Of a stretch of DNA of 64,000 bases, positions 54,237-64,000 are shown in pieces. A program made the position numbers and the translations under genes. A model generated the notes under the pieces. The model worked only from the letters and a program-made list of their open reading frames with translations. It was not told the DNA's origin and did no database searches. Positions within the stretch are counted from its first letter, which is position 1, and the number at the start of each line of letters is the position of its first letter. The DNA is from Spirogloea muscicola (lineage: Eukaryota; Streptophyta; Zygnematophyceae; Spirogloeales; Spirogloeaceae): NCBI GenBank assembly GCA_009602725.1, contig WELB01000141.1, positions 202,160-266,159 on the forward strand, in the 5' to 3' direction.

Positions 54237-57009
54237 CTAACGCTTGGTCCTAAAGCAGGCACGCGACATGAGGGGCTCACGGTCAACCAGCACATCAACG
54301 TGGCCACTGAGGCGCTGCAAGGTCCACCATAAGAATGGGGAGCAAAGGAACGCGCTGGCGCCCACGGCGGCCATACGGTGCAGGCCGTGCTTGTAAAAGG
54401 GAGAGGCCATGATGGCAAGCACGCACACTCCAAGCATCCAAGGCGTCAAGACTGGCAGGGTTGGGAGCTGAAATAGATTGAGGAGGACAACGAGCAAGCT
54501 CAGCGTGCCCAATAAGTACAGGCCCCAGCCAGCAACAGGGTGAACTGTGGTCGGAATAAGTGGAAAGGGAATCATGAAGCACGCCAACCACAGGCCTGCA
54601 CCAATACAAATGTCACCACAATCAATATTTTAAGATGTATGACTCCAGCAAATGAGTTAGCGAGTCAGTTGCCGGCAGCTCATAGCACAGTCATCCTGAG
54701 GCCCAAATTACACAGCTGTTCTGATATTCAGCACAGTCAATCATCATTCCACTGATTGAAGATTCCTATATTACTCTACGATCCTACATAAGTAACACAC
54801 ATGTTTTGGACAATACAAGTAACAACAACATGCCACTGCATGGGAACCCACCTATGGTCAGGACCTTGACAAGCCATGGGCAGAGCAAGATGCCCAGCCA
54901 TCCGTCACTGATGCATGTACATCGCGGTACCAAGGCCCTCAGGGGCAACTTCTCCCCAAGCGGGCACTTCTGCCCAGCTACTAGGCTGACGAGCATGATC
55001 ACCATGTACATGACAGCTTGGCTCAAAACTGCTGGCATCTCTTGACGATACCTGCAATGATTACTTCAAAAGGGTCACACAAATCTTCCAGATTGCACAC
55101 TTGAGTAACTTTTTCACTGCATATGCACTAGCTGCCATTGATCTGGAATGCAGGTGTCTAACTACATACCCCATGCTTGATTGGAGGCGCTCAATGTGCC
55201 AGTCAATGCCAAGCGGCAAAATTGGCCATGACCACCAGAACCAAGGTTTCATGGAGGATGCACTGGGAAACGTGACCACCGCGTTTGGTCCACAGGGGAC
55301 CTGCCACTTCATTCGGAAGTCTGGCAGTGACACCACAGAATCCCAAATTTAGTTAGCAGCAGGGATTGAAAAAGAAGAAAGCCTGATACTACTGTATCCT
55401 GCCCTTTGACAGGATCACCAGGACCTTGCTGACGACTAGACTGCTGCAACCTCCATCACATGTCAATAAGGAGCTAGTTGCAGGTGAAAGGCCTCACAGT
55501 AGTAGGACGCATCCATCTGATAGCCAAAGGGCAGCCTGAACTGGCCAGTCTGGACAGTCTTTGTTATGTCTGGCCGGAAAAACGGTTTCTCTATCAGGTC
55601 ACGGAAGTATGAGCCAAGGAACCCCTGGTCTGCACCATCAGCACTGTAGAGCTGCCCTAGATCGTGTAACATCTTGTGAAATGTCTGGTTGGAGGGCTGC
55701 GCAAAACAAGGATAGACATCTGAGCAATTTGTCTTTTTCTTCATGGCCTTTGTATAATATCATCATCAAAGATGTCAAACGGCAAAAAACTTTCACTGGC
55801 ACTGTACCATAGTATAGCGCTTCTGTTGACCTACGTAGTGATGCATCAATACCGTCGCGGCTAGCTTGCTTAGGGCTGCGCAACCCAGACATAGGAAGTA
55901 GAGTGCCTGCTGCAGTATCACAGGATGCTCTACAGCTTCATCTGACTGTGTGGTGTTTTGCAACAAGCACAGAGCAAAGATGAAATGTACCAAGGGCCAA
56001 ACCTCTCACCTCCAAGACAAACAAGCCGGTATGGAAAACACAGGGATTGATGAACACCGCACAGAACTCTCCACATTGGAATAGCTCATCCGTGTTGAGA
56101 AGGAAGAGGTTGTCAGCATCCAACATCACCACGCGTTGGTACTCGGTCAGCGACCACACATAGAGCTTGTTCAACGCGTGAATGAATCTTGTGTTGAACT
56201 TAGCTTGATCCTTGTATGGATTTGGAATGTCGTCCACCAGCTTGACCTTGAAACCATCATCAAGACTGCAAACAGGACATACGCAGTCTCTGTCAAGGAC
56301 AAGCATGACCTGCACAGACCTGCTTATTGTAGGTTTATCACAACTACACATAAACGTGACATAATGCAAGACATTGCACCATGCTCAAAACCTCTTTCCA
56401 GACCTGCTGACCTCTACAAGGTGTTCTGACGCAGTATGAGTTGCACCTGGCTGATATCTCAATCCACATTTCAGGAGACAGTGCTCTCTCAATGAGACCC
56501 CTTCCCAAGGAGAATGCGGCTACTGGCAAGGAGGTCACTCACTAGGACTGCAGCCACTCCTCTGGACAGTTGTTGGAGGCAATCACGACCAAATCGGCCA
56601 CCGGCTCCTTCCTTGCGATGCTCTGGAGTAGCACTCGAGTCGCTACATAGAACTGCATTAAGATTGCAATGCAGACAAAGTGTCACAAAGAGTGCACTGT
56701 TGCAGTAAGGAGAGCAGGCATTGGCTGGTGCGACAAGTAGAAGCAGAAGCGCATACCACAAAAGTAGTGATGCACACAAAGACCTCATGAAGGCAGACGA
56801 GAGTGCGCTGCACCCCTGCACACCTCGTAGTCCTTGGGCGTGTCGCAGTACATCATTGTGGCGTATGCATTCTGAAATCTGGTGTCATCAATGTTCGAAG
56901 GCAGGGAATGCGAGGCATGGCCACCAGCACTCAAAGCAAGGAGGACGAGGAGGCTTCCGCAGGCGGCACTGTAGAGCTTGCTGAGCGGCGTGACTAGACT
57001 CTGCGCCAT
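54237..57009 (-). CDS. IPUT1: GT8 glucuronosyltransferase, IPUT1-like (GIPC sphingolipid synthesis)
   Basis: In plants IPUT1 moves glucuronic acid from UDP-GlcA to inositol phosphorylceramide in the Golgi, the first sugar of GIPC membrane sphingolipids. Seven minus-strand exons join in phase: 57009-56824, 56652-56543, 56265-56010, 55696-55498, 55320-55170, 55051-54852 and 54595-54237, about 486 aa. The N-terminus has a signal sequence (SAACGSLLVLLALSAG). Next come FQNAYATMMYCDTPKDYEFYVATRVLLQS, RVVMLDADNLFLLNTDELFQCG (the DxD metal/sugar-nucleotide site), CAVFINPCVFHTGLFVLE, and SADGADQGFLGSYF. The IPUT1-specific MKPWFWWSWPILPLGIDWH precedes about five or six hydrophobic segments. These C-terminal helices separate IPUT1 from glycogenin and GUX enzymes. 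Donor specificity is inferred from family. Confidence 0.87.
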
Positions 57010-57380
57010 GGCTAGACAAGGACTTCTACTCTGCGGCGCGAGTCATTCTCGGCCGTTCCTCCTCGCCATTGATCGGCCAAGCCAACAGCACTGGCTGAGG
57101 CTCAGTGTGCACAGGGCTCGCAAGCGATGGGGTCGACTGTCTGCCAATGAGCGCAGTGCGGCGCTGTCGCTTACGAGCCTCGATCAGAGGCATTCCACGA
57201 TCTCCACCATACCGGCGGCGAGAGCAGCGCAACCATGGCCCATGGCGCTGCGCCGCTGCAAGGTTGCCAGCCTCGACAGGCGAGCCCTTCGTGCAGTGCC
57301 CTGCACCCGGAATCGTCACGTAGAATGCTTGTCTGCCGGTTTTAGCTGCAAGATCGTCCGCAACTTGCGACGGCGGCGGC

Positions 57381-57416
<36 letters not shown>

Positions 57417-57780
57417 TTGGCGGTTGCACGGAGGCGGGCCTGATCAGGGGGAGGCCGTTGGATGCCTTCGACGGTCCTTCCCACCATCGCCTCCCACCCT
57501 CCCTCCTCCCTCCCTCCCCGCTTTTGGTAACGTCTAAATCACGGCCTCTCGCCTCCACTCCTCCCGGCCCTGTCAGCGCGCCCGCAGGCCCCCCTCCCCC
57601 AGTTGAAGGAGGCGCCGTGACTGATTGCCGCCCGTTGGTGCGAGAACCTAGGCAGGGGGACCGTTCGATAGGGGCTGGTTAGCCGGCGACGGTGAGGGCA
57701 ACCACTCCCCGTCACTCCGGGGACTGGTAGCGGGGCCAAATCACGATCACTCCACCCCCGCTGGTTACCAGCCGGCCGGG
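57010..57780. other. GC-rich promoter region upstream of the IPUT1-like gene
   Basis: A (GGC)n run at about 57372-57416 gives long poly-Gly or poly-Ala frames on both strands. A minus-strand stretch DDLAAKTGRQAFYVTIPGAG near 57360-57300 looks slightly protein-like, but I could not extend it. No gene is claimed. Confidence 0.3.
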
Positions 57781-58110
57781 ACCTCCCAGGTATGCTTCCT
57801 GACTCCTGTGGACCTTCTGTGTTCCTCTGTTCATTCTTTTTCGGGCTGGTTGTTCCAGCCCCTATTCTCAATGGGCGAGCACTTTCTTCTTCTTTGTTCC
57901 CTTTCTTGGGCTGGCCTCTCAGAAGAAGTGGCTATCCCAAAGGGGGGAGCCAGCCGGAAAACAATTGACAAGGTCCGAAGGGGCCAAAAGCGCTCACAGC
58001 CATGCCCTTGCAATGAAAGAGCTGGTTCTACTGTGGACCTTATTCATTCTCTTCAGGCCTGTTGAAGAGAATGAATAAGGCTGGCCTTTCACAGTCACCC
58101 ATCCGGAAGC
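57780..58110 (+). mobile_element. LINE 3' tail cluster with internal inverted duplication
   Basis: The hairpin GGGCTGGTTGTTCCAGCCCC then ATGGGCGAGC occurs at about 57842-57879. A minus-strand remnant with AGCCAGCCGGAAAAC is at 57950, and a further module GGCTGGCCTTTCACAG lies at 58079-58098. An 18-base perfect stem is inserted at 58038-58080. Confidence 0.55.
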
Positions 58111-58550
58111 TAAGTTCATGTCTGTTTTCTGGGTCCTTTGGTCCTCAGTTCATTGTTGTGGGGCTACCTTATCATAATTTGGAAGGGCTTCTTCTCTTTT
58201 CACAGGTCCATTGGCCCGGCTGCCAGTGAGGTGGTGGTCAGCCTAACTACACCGCTTGCAAGCGCCGTTGGCAGCTGCGCCACGAGCAACCTAAGTTATC
58301 CTGCAGGCTTGTGGCCCAACGCCCTGAGAAGAAGGGGGGGATCCGGCGCGGGCCGCATCTCCGACCCGCGGCAAGCCCGGATCCACACCCGTGGCGGCAG
58401 CGCAGATCCTCCGTGCACGCCATTTGCAATTCACCTACCCCCCCGGTCCAGTAGTTCCTCACAACAGCTCTTCCACTTTAATTTCCTCCCGACCGTCAAC
58501 CTCAGCACAACTCTCTGCGGAGCTCATTCTCATCCTATGGAAGAAGCATG
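58111..58550. other. No gene recognised
   Basis: Mixed sequence with short frames. It resembles LINE-adjacent DNA, but no element terminus or exon can be identified. Confidence 0.25.
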
Positions 58551-58780
58551 CTTCTGAATCGAGCGATGGCTGTAAACGAAAGCGGCTGTCCCAAAAGGAA
58601 AACGTGTGTATTAAGAGATGGAGAGGCCATGGGTAGCAGCCAAGTACAAAAGGCAAGCACATTGACAAATGTACGTCACCTGCTGCTAAGCTGACCCGCT
58701 AGTAACCATGAGTAACCTCAGTAATAAAAAGGGGCCGCGGGGCTGTGAACTGCCAGCTGTAAAAGCAGCTGTAAAAGGCC
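58550..58780 (-). mobile_element. LINE 3' tail (type I) and hairpin remnant
   Basis: The minus strand at about 58710-58590 reads 'TTACTAGCGGGTCAGCTTAGCAGCAGGTGACGTACATTTGTC', then 'GTGCTTGCCTTTTGTACTTGGC' and 'CATGGCCTCTCCATCTCTTAATACACACG', nearly identical to 2106-2205. A further small hairpin remnant lies at 58735-58780. Confidence 0.7.
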
Positions 58781-58969
58781 ATTCCAAAATGGCCCAGAAA
58801 GCTCCAAAGATTTTCAGCAAGGTCCCAAAATGAAGCGGGAATGTAAACCACGCAGCTGGAGTAGGAAGAAGCTGTTCAAAGAGGGGAGCAATGGTTGTGC
58901 AAGGCAGCCCAAAGCTTCGTCTCCAAGTTAACTATCAAAAGGAGTTGACAAACAAGGGAGAAGAACTAT

Positions 58970-59190
58970 GAACGAAGGCGCGCGGAGCGCATGAGATGAA
59001 AGGGAGGCCATTTAAGCCAATACACTGTTCAGGCAGAATCTGTGCAGGATAAACAACGCTACATAGAACGGAGCCCTATGCTAAGGGGCTTGAGGTATCA
59101 GGGTGACATTAGTAACCACGGGTGAGCATGTGCATATCCGGCAAGCTAATTTGGGGAGCCGGAGCGCCGCCACGGAAGCTGGTGGAAGAG
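58970..59190 (-). mobile_element. LINE 3' end (type IV tail)
   Basis: The minus strand encodes VAALRLPKLACRICTC and a decayed terminus, followed by the type IV tail with 'CTTAGCATAGGGCTCCG', 'GGCCTCCCTTTCATCTC' and 'GCGCGCCTTC'. It is a sister of copies at 19390, 30290 and 47930. Confidence 0.6.
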
Positions 59191-59880
59191 AGAACAATTG
59201 GAGACGGGAAGCGCAAACCCACAAGGTTGTACTTTCTTGGTCAGACTGGCCAATCAGACCCGGCCGGGCAGAGGACTGGAAGATTTCCCGGCAGAATGGT
59301 CCGCGACCCGCACGAGCGGGCAGGCCGGCGAGCGGGAGCGCCCCCGCCGCCGGAGAGCCGGCCGCAGACGGCAACGCGACGTGCGGCTCGCGAGGCGTCC
59401 CTCGTTGGCGTTCAACGTCACGTCCGACGCCACTGGCCGCCGGACAGATGGGCCCCGGCGGCGACGGGGCAGCACTGGCCGCCCACGTGCGCCGGGCCCG
59501 TACAGCCAATGGGCGGCCGGGCCGGGATGCGGGCGGGGGGGCGGCCCCCTCCCTCACGCGTGATGGCCTTTGGCCCACGGAACTGATTTTCAGCCACCCA
59601 GGACCCCCCCGGCAGATCATCCCGTTACCAGCACCCGGTGGGAAGTCGAGCCGTGCCCGAGGCTCCGGGACGCTCGCGAGTGCGTGGTGGGGGGGGGCGT
59701 GGTGGTTCTCTGGGAGTTCGGGAGCGGGGCTGGGTGACCGTCGCATTCGACCACGCTTTCGATCACACGGGCGGGGGGGCCAGTAGCCCAAGAGGGGGGC
59801 CTCCTCCCGGCGCGACGAGTCCAAGCTCGGACCGATCGTCGCTCCCCCCCCCCCGCCGCCTCTGCCACTACTTCTCTTAN
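59191..59880. other. GC-rich stretch, nothing recognised
   Basis: Long frames on both strands reflect composition. An N is present at 59880. A 593-codon minus-strand frame through this interval joins unrelated LINE remnants and is not a gene. Confidence 0.35.
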
Positions 59881-60298
59881 AGCCACCGAGCACCCAACGC
59901 CCCGTGTGTGTCGATAGCCAGCGGGAAGAACTCGTCGGCCGGCGGATGGTCAGCGTGACGAATAGCCTGATTGAGAGCCTGCAACTTAGCGACATGCAAC
60001 GACGGCCTGCGGACCCTTGTTGGAAAAGAGATGACGAAGTAAGAACGGCAGTGCCAGAACGAGGTTGAAGGATTAGAAAGCCAATTGGTGCCAAAGGCAC
60101 CGTGCACGTCGACGGCCAGTGGGACACAGCACCGGCTGTGAGAGGCCAGCCCAAAGGAATGGACAAGGCTATATATCTGCTTTGCTTATATATTTGAAAG
60201 GGCTCGCCCATTGAGGATAGGGGCTGGACAAGCCAGCCCAAAAAAGAATGAACAAAGAACGATAAGGGGGCCAGAGGAAGCCAGCCAGGAGCATACAG
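59880..60298 (-). mobile_element. LINE fragments: RLE-region remnant and stacked hairpin tails
   Basis: The minus-strand frame near 60000-59885 reads QALNQAIRHADHPPADEFFPLAIDTHGALGARW, matching the late LINE ORF block (SDHLLPAAIDTFGCLGPRF in the long copy). Upstream on the same strand are hairpin modules at about 60165-60135 and 60250-60195. The latter is essentially identical to the type II tail at 25186-25250. The tail ends about 30 bases before the frame of the next plus-strand gene. Confidence 0.65.
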
Positions 60299-60328
60299 CC
60301 GGTTTTCATTGAAATATATTCGCGAGAA

Positions 60329-61305
60329 TTGGAGGACCCGCGGCTCGCCAGGCCATCCGAAGTTGCCGCCGGAGACTGCGGCGGCGGCCGCGGCGGTGGC
60401 CACGGCGGCGGCGGCGGCGGCGGCAGCGACGGCGGCGGCAATGGGCATCAGCAGCACCAGTCGTCGCACCCGCGCCTCGGCTGGCGGCTCGAGGCCGCGT
60501 GCACAGTGGGCAGCCCCGGGTGCGCCTTCCTGCGGCCGGCCAAGCCGCAGGACTACCGTACGCCCATGGCGCACCCGTCCATGGAGGTCTGCATGGTCGC
60601 ACGCTACAATGCCATGCCCATCATCCTCACCGAGACCGTCCGGCTCACCGCCCGGCGCCGCAACGTGCGCCACGCTGCGCTGGACGCCATCGCCGAGGAG
60701 GACGATGATGGCGGGCGGCTTCGCGACAGCGCCTCCATGTGCTCCACAGATGACGAGGACGCTGAGAGAGTATGTTACCTCCCTTTCCTTCTTTCCCCTT
60801 CGATCCTCCCAGTTTCTTACTTTCGCGACCTTCAAGGCCTCCTTGTTAATGTTCAGAATCATGCTGCAGCAATCGTCAAAATGCCATGTGCTGGTCAGAA
60901 GTACACTCGAATCAATTTGTGTGCGCAGTGGTAGTCAGTGTGCTAGTCGCCATTGGGTGTTCTATGGTCTTTGGAACCTTGATTGGGCGCCTCTCTTTGT
61001 ATCGTAAGTAGTATGCAGAGTCACCTGACAAGGGTTAGTATATCTATATCGCTTTGCAGGGTCATGCGCTGTCATACGCCGGCAAGCAGCCAGTGGCTTT
61101 CGGCGGCTTCTACGACCTCCACCCGCTCGAGGGCGGACTGGGCTACACCGAGGGCGAGGACGGCGAACTGTCATGGTTCAATGCCGGCGTGCGCGTGGGC
61201 GTTGGCCTTGGGCTCGGCACGTGCCTTGGTTTGGGCATTGGTGTCGGCCTCATGATCCGTACTTACCAGACTACTGCTCGCTCACTGCGCCGCGGCCTCT
61301 TCTGA
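60329..61305 (+). CDS. At1g01500-like protein, 5' part missing
   Basis: Two exons are clear: the first ends at 60769 and the second is 61060-61305. Exon A contains WRLEAACTVG, then PSMEVCMVARYNAMPIILTETVRL and a charged stretch DAIAEEDDD. Exon B reads SYAGKQPVAFGGFYDLHP, LEGGLGYTEGEDGELSWFNAGVRVGVGLGLG, CLGLGIGVGLMIRTYQTTARSLRR. The glycine-rich hydrophobic C-terminus with NAGVRVGVG is the hallmark of a conserved plant family of unknown function (often mislabelled erythronate-4-phosphate dehydrogenase-like). The family's N-terminal 150 or so residues are absent. The frame runs upstream into a poly-Gly stretch and then LINE tail with no in-frame ATG. Either upstream exons were displaced by the LINE insertion or an unusual start is used. 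The left limit is the frame limit only. Confidence 0.7.
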
Positions 61306-62340
61306 TGATGGCACGGAGGCGATTGGCGATTGGAGACTCGCTCATGTCAAGCTATGGGCCTCCACTAGCGCCCGGGATGTCGAAGACGCCCCCAGTGGTG
61401 CTCATGCCCGCCATTCGTACCTGTCAGCCCCAGTCAATGTTGGACAACCCAACATCACTGTGTCCACGCTTGACGCTGGCGTAGGAAGTCATTGAAGCCC
61501 ACAGAGCAATACCATGTCTGCCAGTTCCGCTCCACGTCAAAGCCTAGCAGGAACCAAAGACACCAGCGGGGGGCAGAAATGTCAAAGATACCTTATCAGC
61601 GGGCTGTGGGCAGCCTAGTTTACTTCAGTAACTCGGACATGACCTGATTTTGCTGCGGCAGTTGGAGAAGTAAGTCAGATCATGCAACATCCTGGGATGG
61701 CCCAACAATGTTCGATCATTTTCAGTATCTTGCGGGGACTACAAGTACATGGCTCGTGTTCGGGGGAGAGACTGGACTTCTGCATCGCTCATCTAACAAG
61801 TGAAGAGCGCCTACGACGCACTTCCAAGATATGAGTGCATATGCATTCACAGAGTGTCGTGTACTATCTAAAGTCAAATCGTAAAGGCCACGTCATACAG
61901 ATGAGCATTGCTTGCAAAGCTTTGCTGAGAGTCTGACTAGCACATTGAGCAACTTTTCTCTGTCTGAGCTGCCCGCCAAGTCGAAGCAGGTGGTGCTGCC
62001 ATGCATTGCCCGTCCGTCAATTCAGTTGATGGCGTTCTGGCGCAGATGGTGCAGTGAGCAGAATACAACCAACTACTGTGGGGAGGCAGCCTCGTGGAAC
62101 TCCATAGATTTCTTGCTCTGCCTGCTCCCTGTATTCCTGCTCCTGTCTTTCATATTCAGCAGTCTGTACCTGTCGTTCACGTCCTACAGCCATCACTTCT
62201 TGTCATCTCCACTCAGAGTCCTCCATTGCACGTTTACTTTTATCAGGAGGACCAGCAGACCGTCCTCGTCTTGGCAGTGCAGACGCAGATCCACTAATGG
62301 TCACACAGGATCCAGTCTGATTGTACACAGTCCAGAGTAG
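61306..62340. other. Intergenic, nothing recognised
   Basis: The frame at 61912-62340 has a hydrophobic middle (LLCLLPVFLLLSFIFSSLYLSF), but the surrounding codons look random and no family is evident. Rejected as a gene. Confidence 0.3.
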
Positions 62341-62344
62341 CACA

Positions 62345-62515
62345 AAGCTTTGCCTGGTCACACATAGAGCCGGTGAGCACTCAGCTCCGCCTGGCCGCAC
62401 ACAGAGCTGGCAAGCACACAGCGCTGCCTAGCCGCACACAACGCCACCTAGCCGCACACAGAGCCGGCGCGCACACAGCGCCGCCTAGCCGCAGACAGAG
62501 CCAGCGAGATCGCTC
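62345..62515. repeat. Degenerate tandem repeat rich in CACACAG
   Basis: Units of roughly 35-40 bases, of the form GCCGCACACAGAGCCGGCGCGCACACAGCGCC..., recur four to five times with substitutions and half-units. They lie in the 3' flank of the minus-strand SRPBCC gene. Confidence 0.6.
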
Positions 62516-62628
62516 GAGCCAAATAGTCAATCTGCCGGGGCCTCCCTTATCTAGGGAGACTCATCGGCCCAGAAGGACGGGCGGGATGGGTGACCATCCC
62601 AGGCCGTTGATTCAACATGTTACTGCAT

Positions 62629-64000
62629 TCAACAGGACTGCGCGCGAGCATATGTTGCAAAGCGCTCCATATCCTTCTGAATGATTCTCTCCACCAGCGG
62701 CCGCAGGCTCTGCGGTGACCAAGTATTACAGCAAACAGCGCTTGCTTAACATGACCGGAGCTGCTGATGGCTGGCGAGTTTTCTCAAAAACATTCGCTTG
62801 GCTGGCATGTTGGCTGGGTTAGATTGCAGTGTGCCACTTACTGAGACCAGTGGCGCGAGGAAGTGCGGTACCTCATACGAGATTGTCAGCTGCAGGCGCT
62901 GCTGCCAAGGGTCAGGGGCGCGGTGGGCTGCCCTGCACTTGCAAAGCCTCTTATTTTATGTAACGAGGGGTTGTGGTAATGCTCGCAAATAGCGAGGAGA
63001 GCTCGGTGAGCGCAAATGTGTGCGCCAGGGCGCTATGCAGGCAGCGCAGGCACAGGCGGGGCTGACGACTAGTAGAAGACTCCACCAATGCAGGGCCTCA
63101 CCTCCACCTCGCACGCTGACGGCCCCCGTGGGTAGAAGCGCACGGCGCCCCTGCTCCCGCACATAACGAGCCACCATGTTGAGGGCCGCAGCCATTGATT
63201 GCACTAGCAGCAAGTGACGGTGAAGAAGACAAGTGCATATGGAGCTGTGATGGAGACAAGGGCAGACGAGTGCATATGAAGCCAAGCTTTGCAGCTCAGC
63301 AGCTGCTGCAGCGGTGGCTCGCCCGATGCCTTAGCAGCTGCGGCACCTGTTTGGTAGGCCGTCCACAGACCGCCAGTGGATCTTCTGGTGATGGATTGGC
63401 TGCCGGCGAACCAAATTTGGGCGCCGCCAAGAAAGAGCAGCGCGAGGAGCGCGCATCAGAGCGCTGCACGGCAGGTCACGGAGCAGGAGCCAGCAGCGGC
63501 ACAGAGGCTGCGGCGACGGTGGCGGCACCTGCAGGTTGCGTGCGAGCCAGGAGAAGCGGAGCGACTGGCCGAAAGCCGCGTACTCGAGCGTCCAGCGGGA
63601 CAGCTCCGGCTGGTCCGGCTGCACCTGGGCAAAGCGGAAGCAAGGCAGCCCACAGCGGGAGCCCGCGATGAGACAGCCGCCGCTGCTGCGGCAGGGTGGC
63701 CATGGCTGGCGGGCAACGCCGCACGCGATGCTGCGGACCTGCACGGACGAGATCCAGGGCATGAAGGCCGGCATGCGCTCGCGGTCGCTCCAGATGCTCC
63801 ACGCGGCGGCCAGCGGCACGTCCACCTGCACCGGCGCTCTGGCGGCGACGGCGGCGGCGGCGGCGGCGGCGTCGGCGGTGGCGCCTTACCTGGGGTAGGG
63901 GAACATGTCGAGGACGTAGTACTTGGGGCGGGCGTCGCCGGCGGCGGCGTCGGGCGTGCGGAACGTCTGCCGCTCCTCCCACGCTGCCTGCCACTTGGCC
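62629..64000 (-). CDS. SRPBCC (polyketide cyclase/START-like) protein with LeuRS-like first exon; continues off the right edge
   Basis: Exons on the minus strand: 64000(+)-63890, 63838-63739, 63624-63529, 63399-63347, 63150-63102, 62889-62842 and 62709-62629. From 63838 the protein reads [96 protein letters not shown] and ends ATYARAQSC. This matches plant chloroplast SRPBCC-fold proteins of unknown function with a lipid-type ligand pocket. The exon at the window edge reads [16 protein letters not shown] and [12 protein letters not shown], the start of bacterial/organellar leucyl-tRNA synthetase up to the HIGH-motif region. It splices in phase (AG|A) to the SRPBCC exon over a 51-base GC-rich intron. 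The rest of LeuRS is absent. Whether the two exons form one mRNA needs transcript data; the SRPBCC part itself is solid. Confidence 0.7.

Noticed and set aside
59081-60862. 593-codon minus-strand open frame
   Set aside because: It runs through unrelated LINE tails, an N and GC-rich DNA, and overlaps the real plus-strand exon at 60329-60769; composition explains it.
61912-62340. 142-codon frame with a hydrophobic stretch
   Set aside because: No recognisable family, no splice support, and ends in the tandem repeat; likely chance.

Overview
This is a nuclear window from a green photosynthetic eukaryote. Almost every recognisable gene is cut by many short introns. GUN4 marks a chloroplast-bearing green lineage. 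An augmin subunit 7, an IPUT1-type sphingolipid glucuronosyltransferase, a DUF7794-like membrane protein and an At1g01500-like protein look plant-like, so a streptophyte-type green alga is my best guess (inference only). Coding exons are GC-rich. The assembly has two N gaps flanked by poly-A and several single Ns.

Layout: 1-2210 is a head-to-tail stack of 5'-truncated non-LTR retrotransposons (LINEs). Next come TFIIE-beta (+, 2344-3750) and augmin 7 (+, 5124-7434), then a gene-poor stretch with LINE tails. A PP2C phosphatase (-, 10080-12721) and a signal-peptide membrane protein (-, 14550-17366) follow. 17.6-20.0 kb is a dense LINE graveyard. Then LCMT1 (+, 20213-23697), histone H2A.X (-, 24172-24750) and an SLC35-type sugar-nucleotide transporter (+, 26096-27996). 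28.8-33.3 kb is another LINE graveyard. It holds a copy with reverse transcriptase motifs and a 0.6 kb inverted repeat, and ends in an assembly gap.

The right half holds a mitochondrial-type carrier (+, 34086-35803), GUN4 (-, 36340-37089), Tudor-SN (-, 38884-45127; 17 exons, 989 aa), an NTF2/SnoaL-like protein (-, 46084-47670), U2 snRNA (-, 48310-48502), SF3A2 (+, 49096-51800), a uL30m-like ribosomal protein (+, interrupted by a gap), an IPUT1-like enzyme (-, 54237-57009), an At1g01500-like protein (+, 60329-61305; 5' part missing) and an SRPBCC protein (-, from 62629 off the right edge) preceded by a leucyl-tRNA-synthetase-like exon.

The two themes worth most attention are these. First, the U2 snRNA gene and the gene for the U2 snRNP protein SF3A2 are head to head about 0.6 kb apart, with a plant-like snRNA promoter element between them. 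Second, the LINEs: divergent 3' ends all close with an ORF ending (S)DLxxLTRGY or a close variant. All carry the same short hairpin (GGGCTG...CAGCCC) in the 3' region, and several tails lie directly against the 5' ends of host genes. Exon boundaries were set by eye from splice signals, reading frame and known family sequences. No alignment or transcript data were available.
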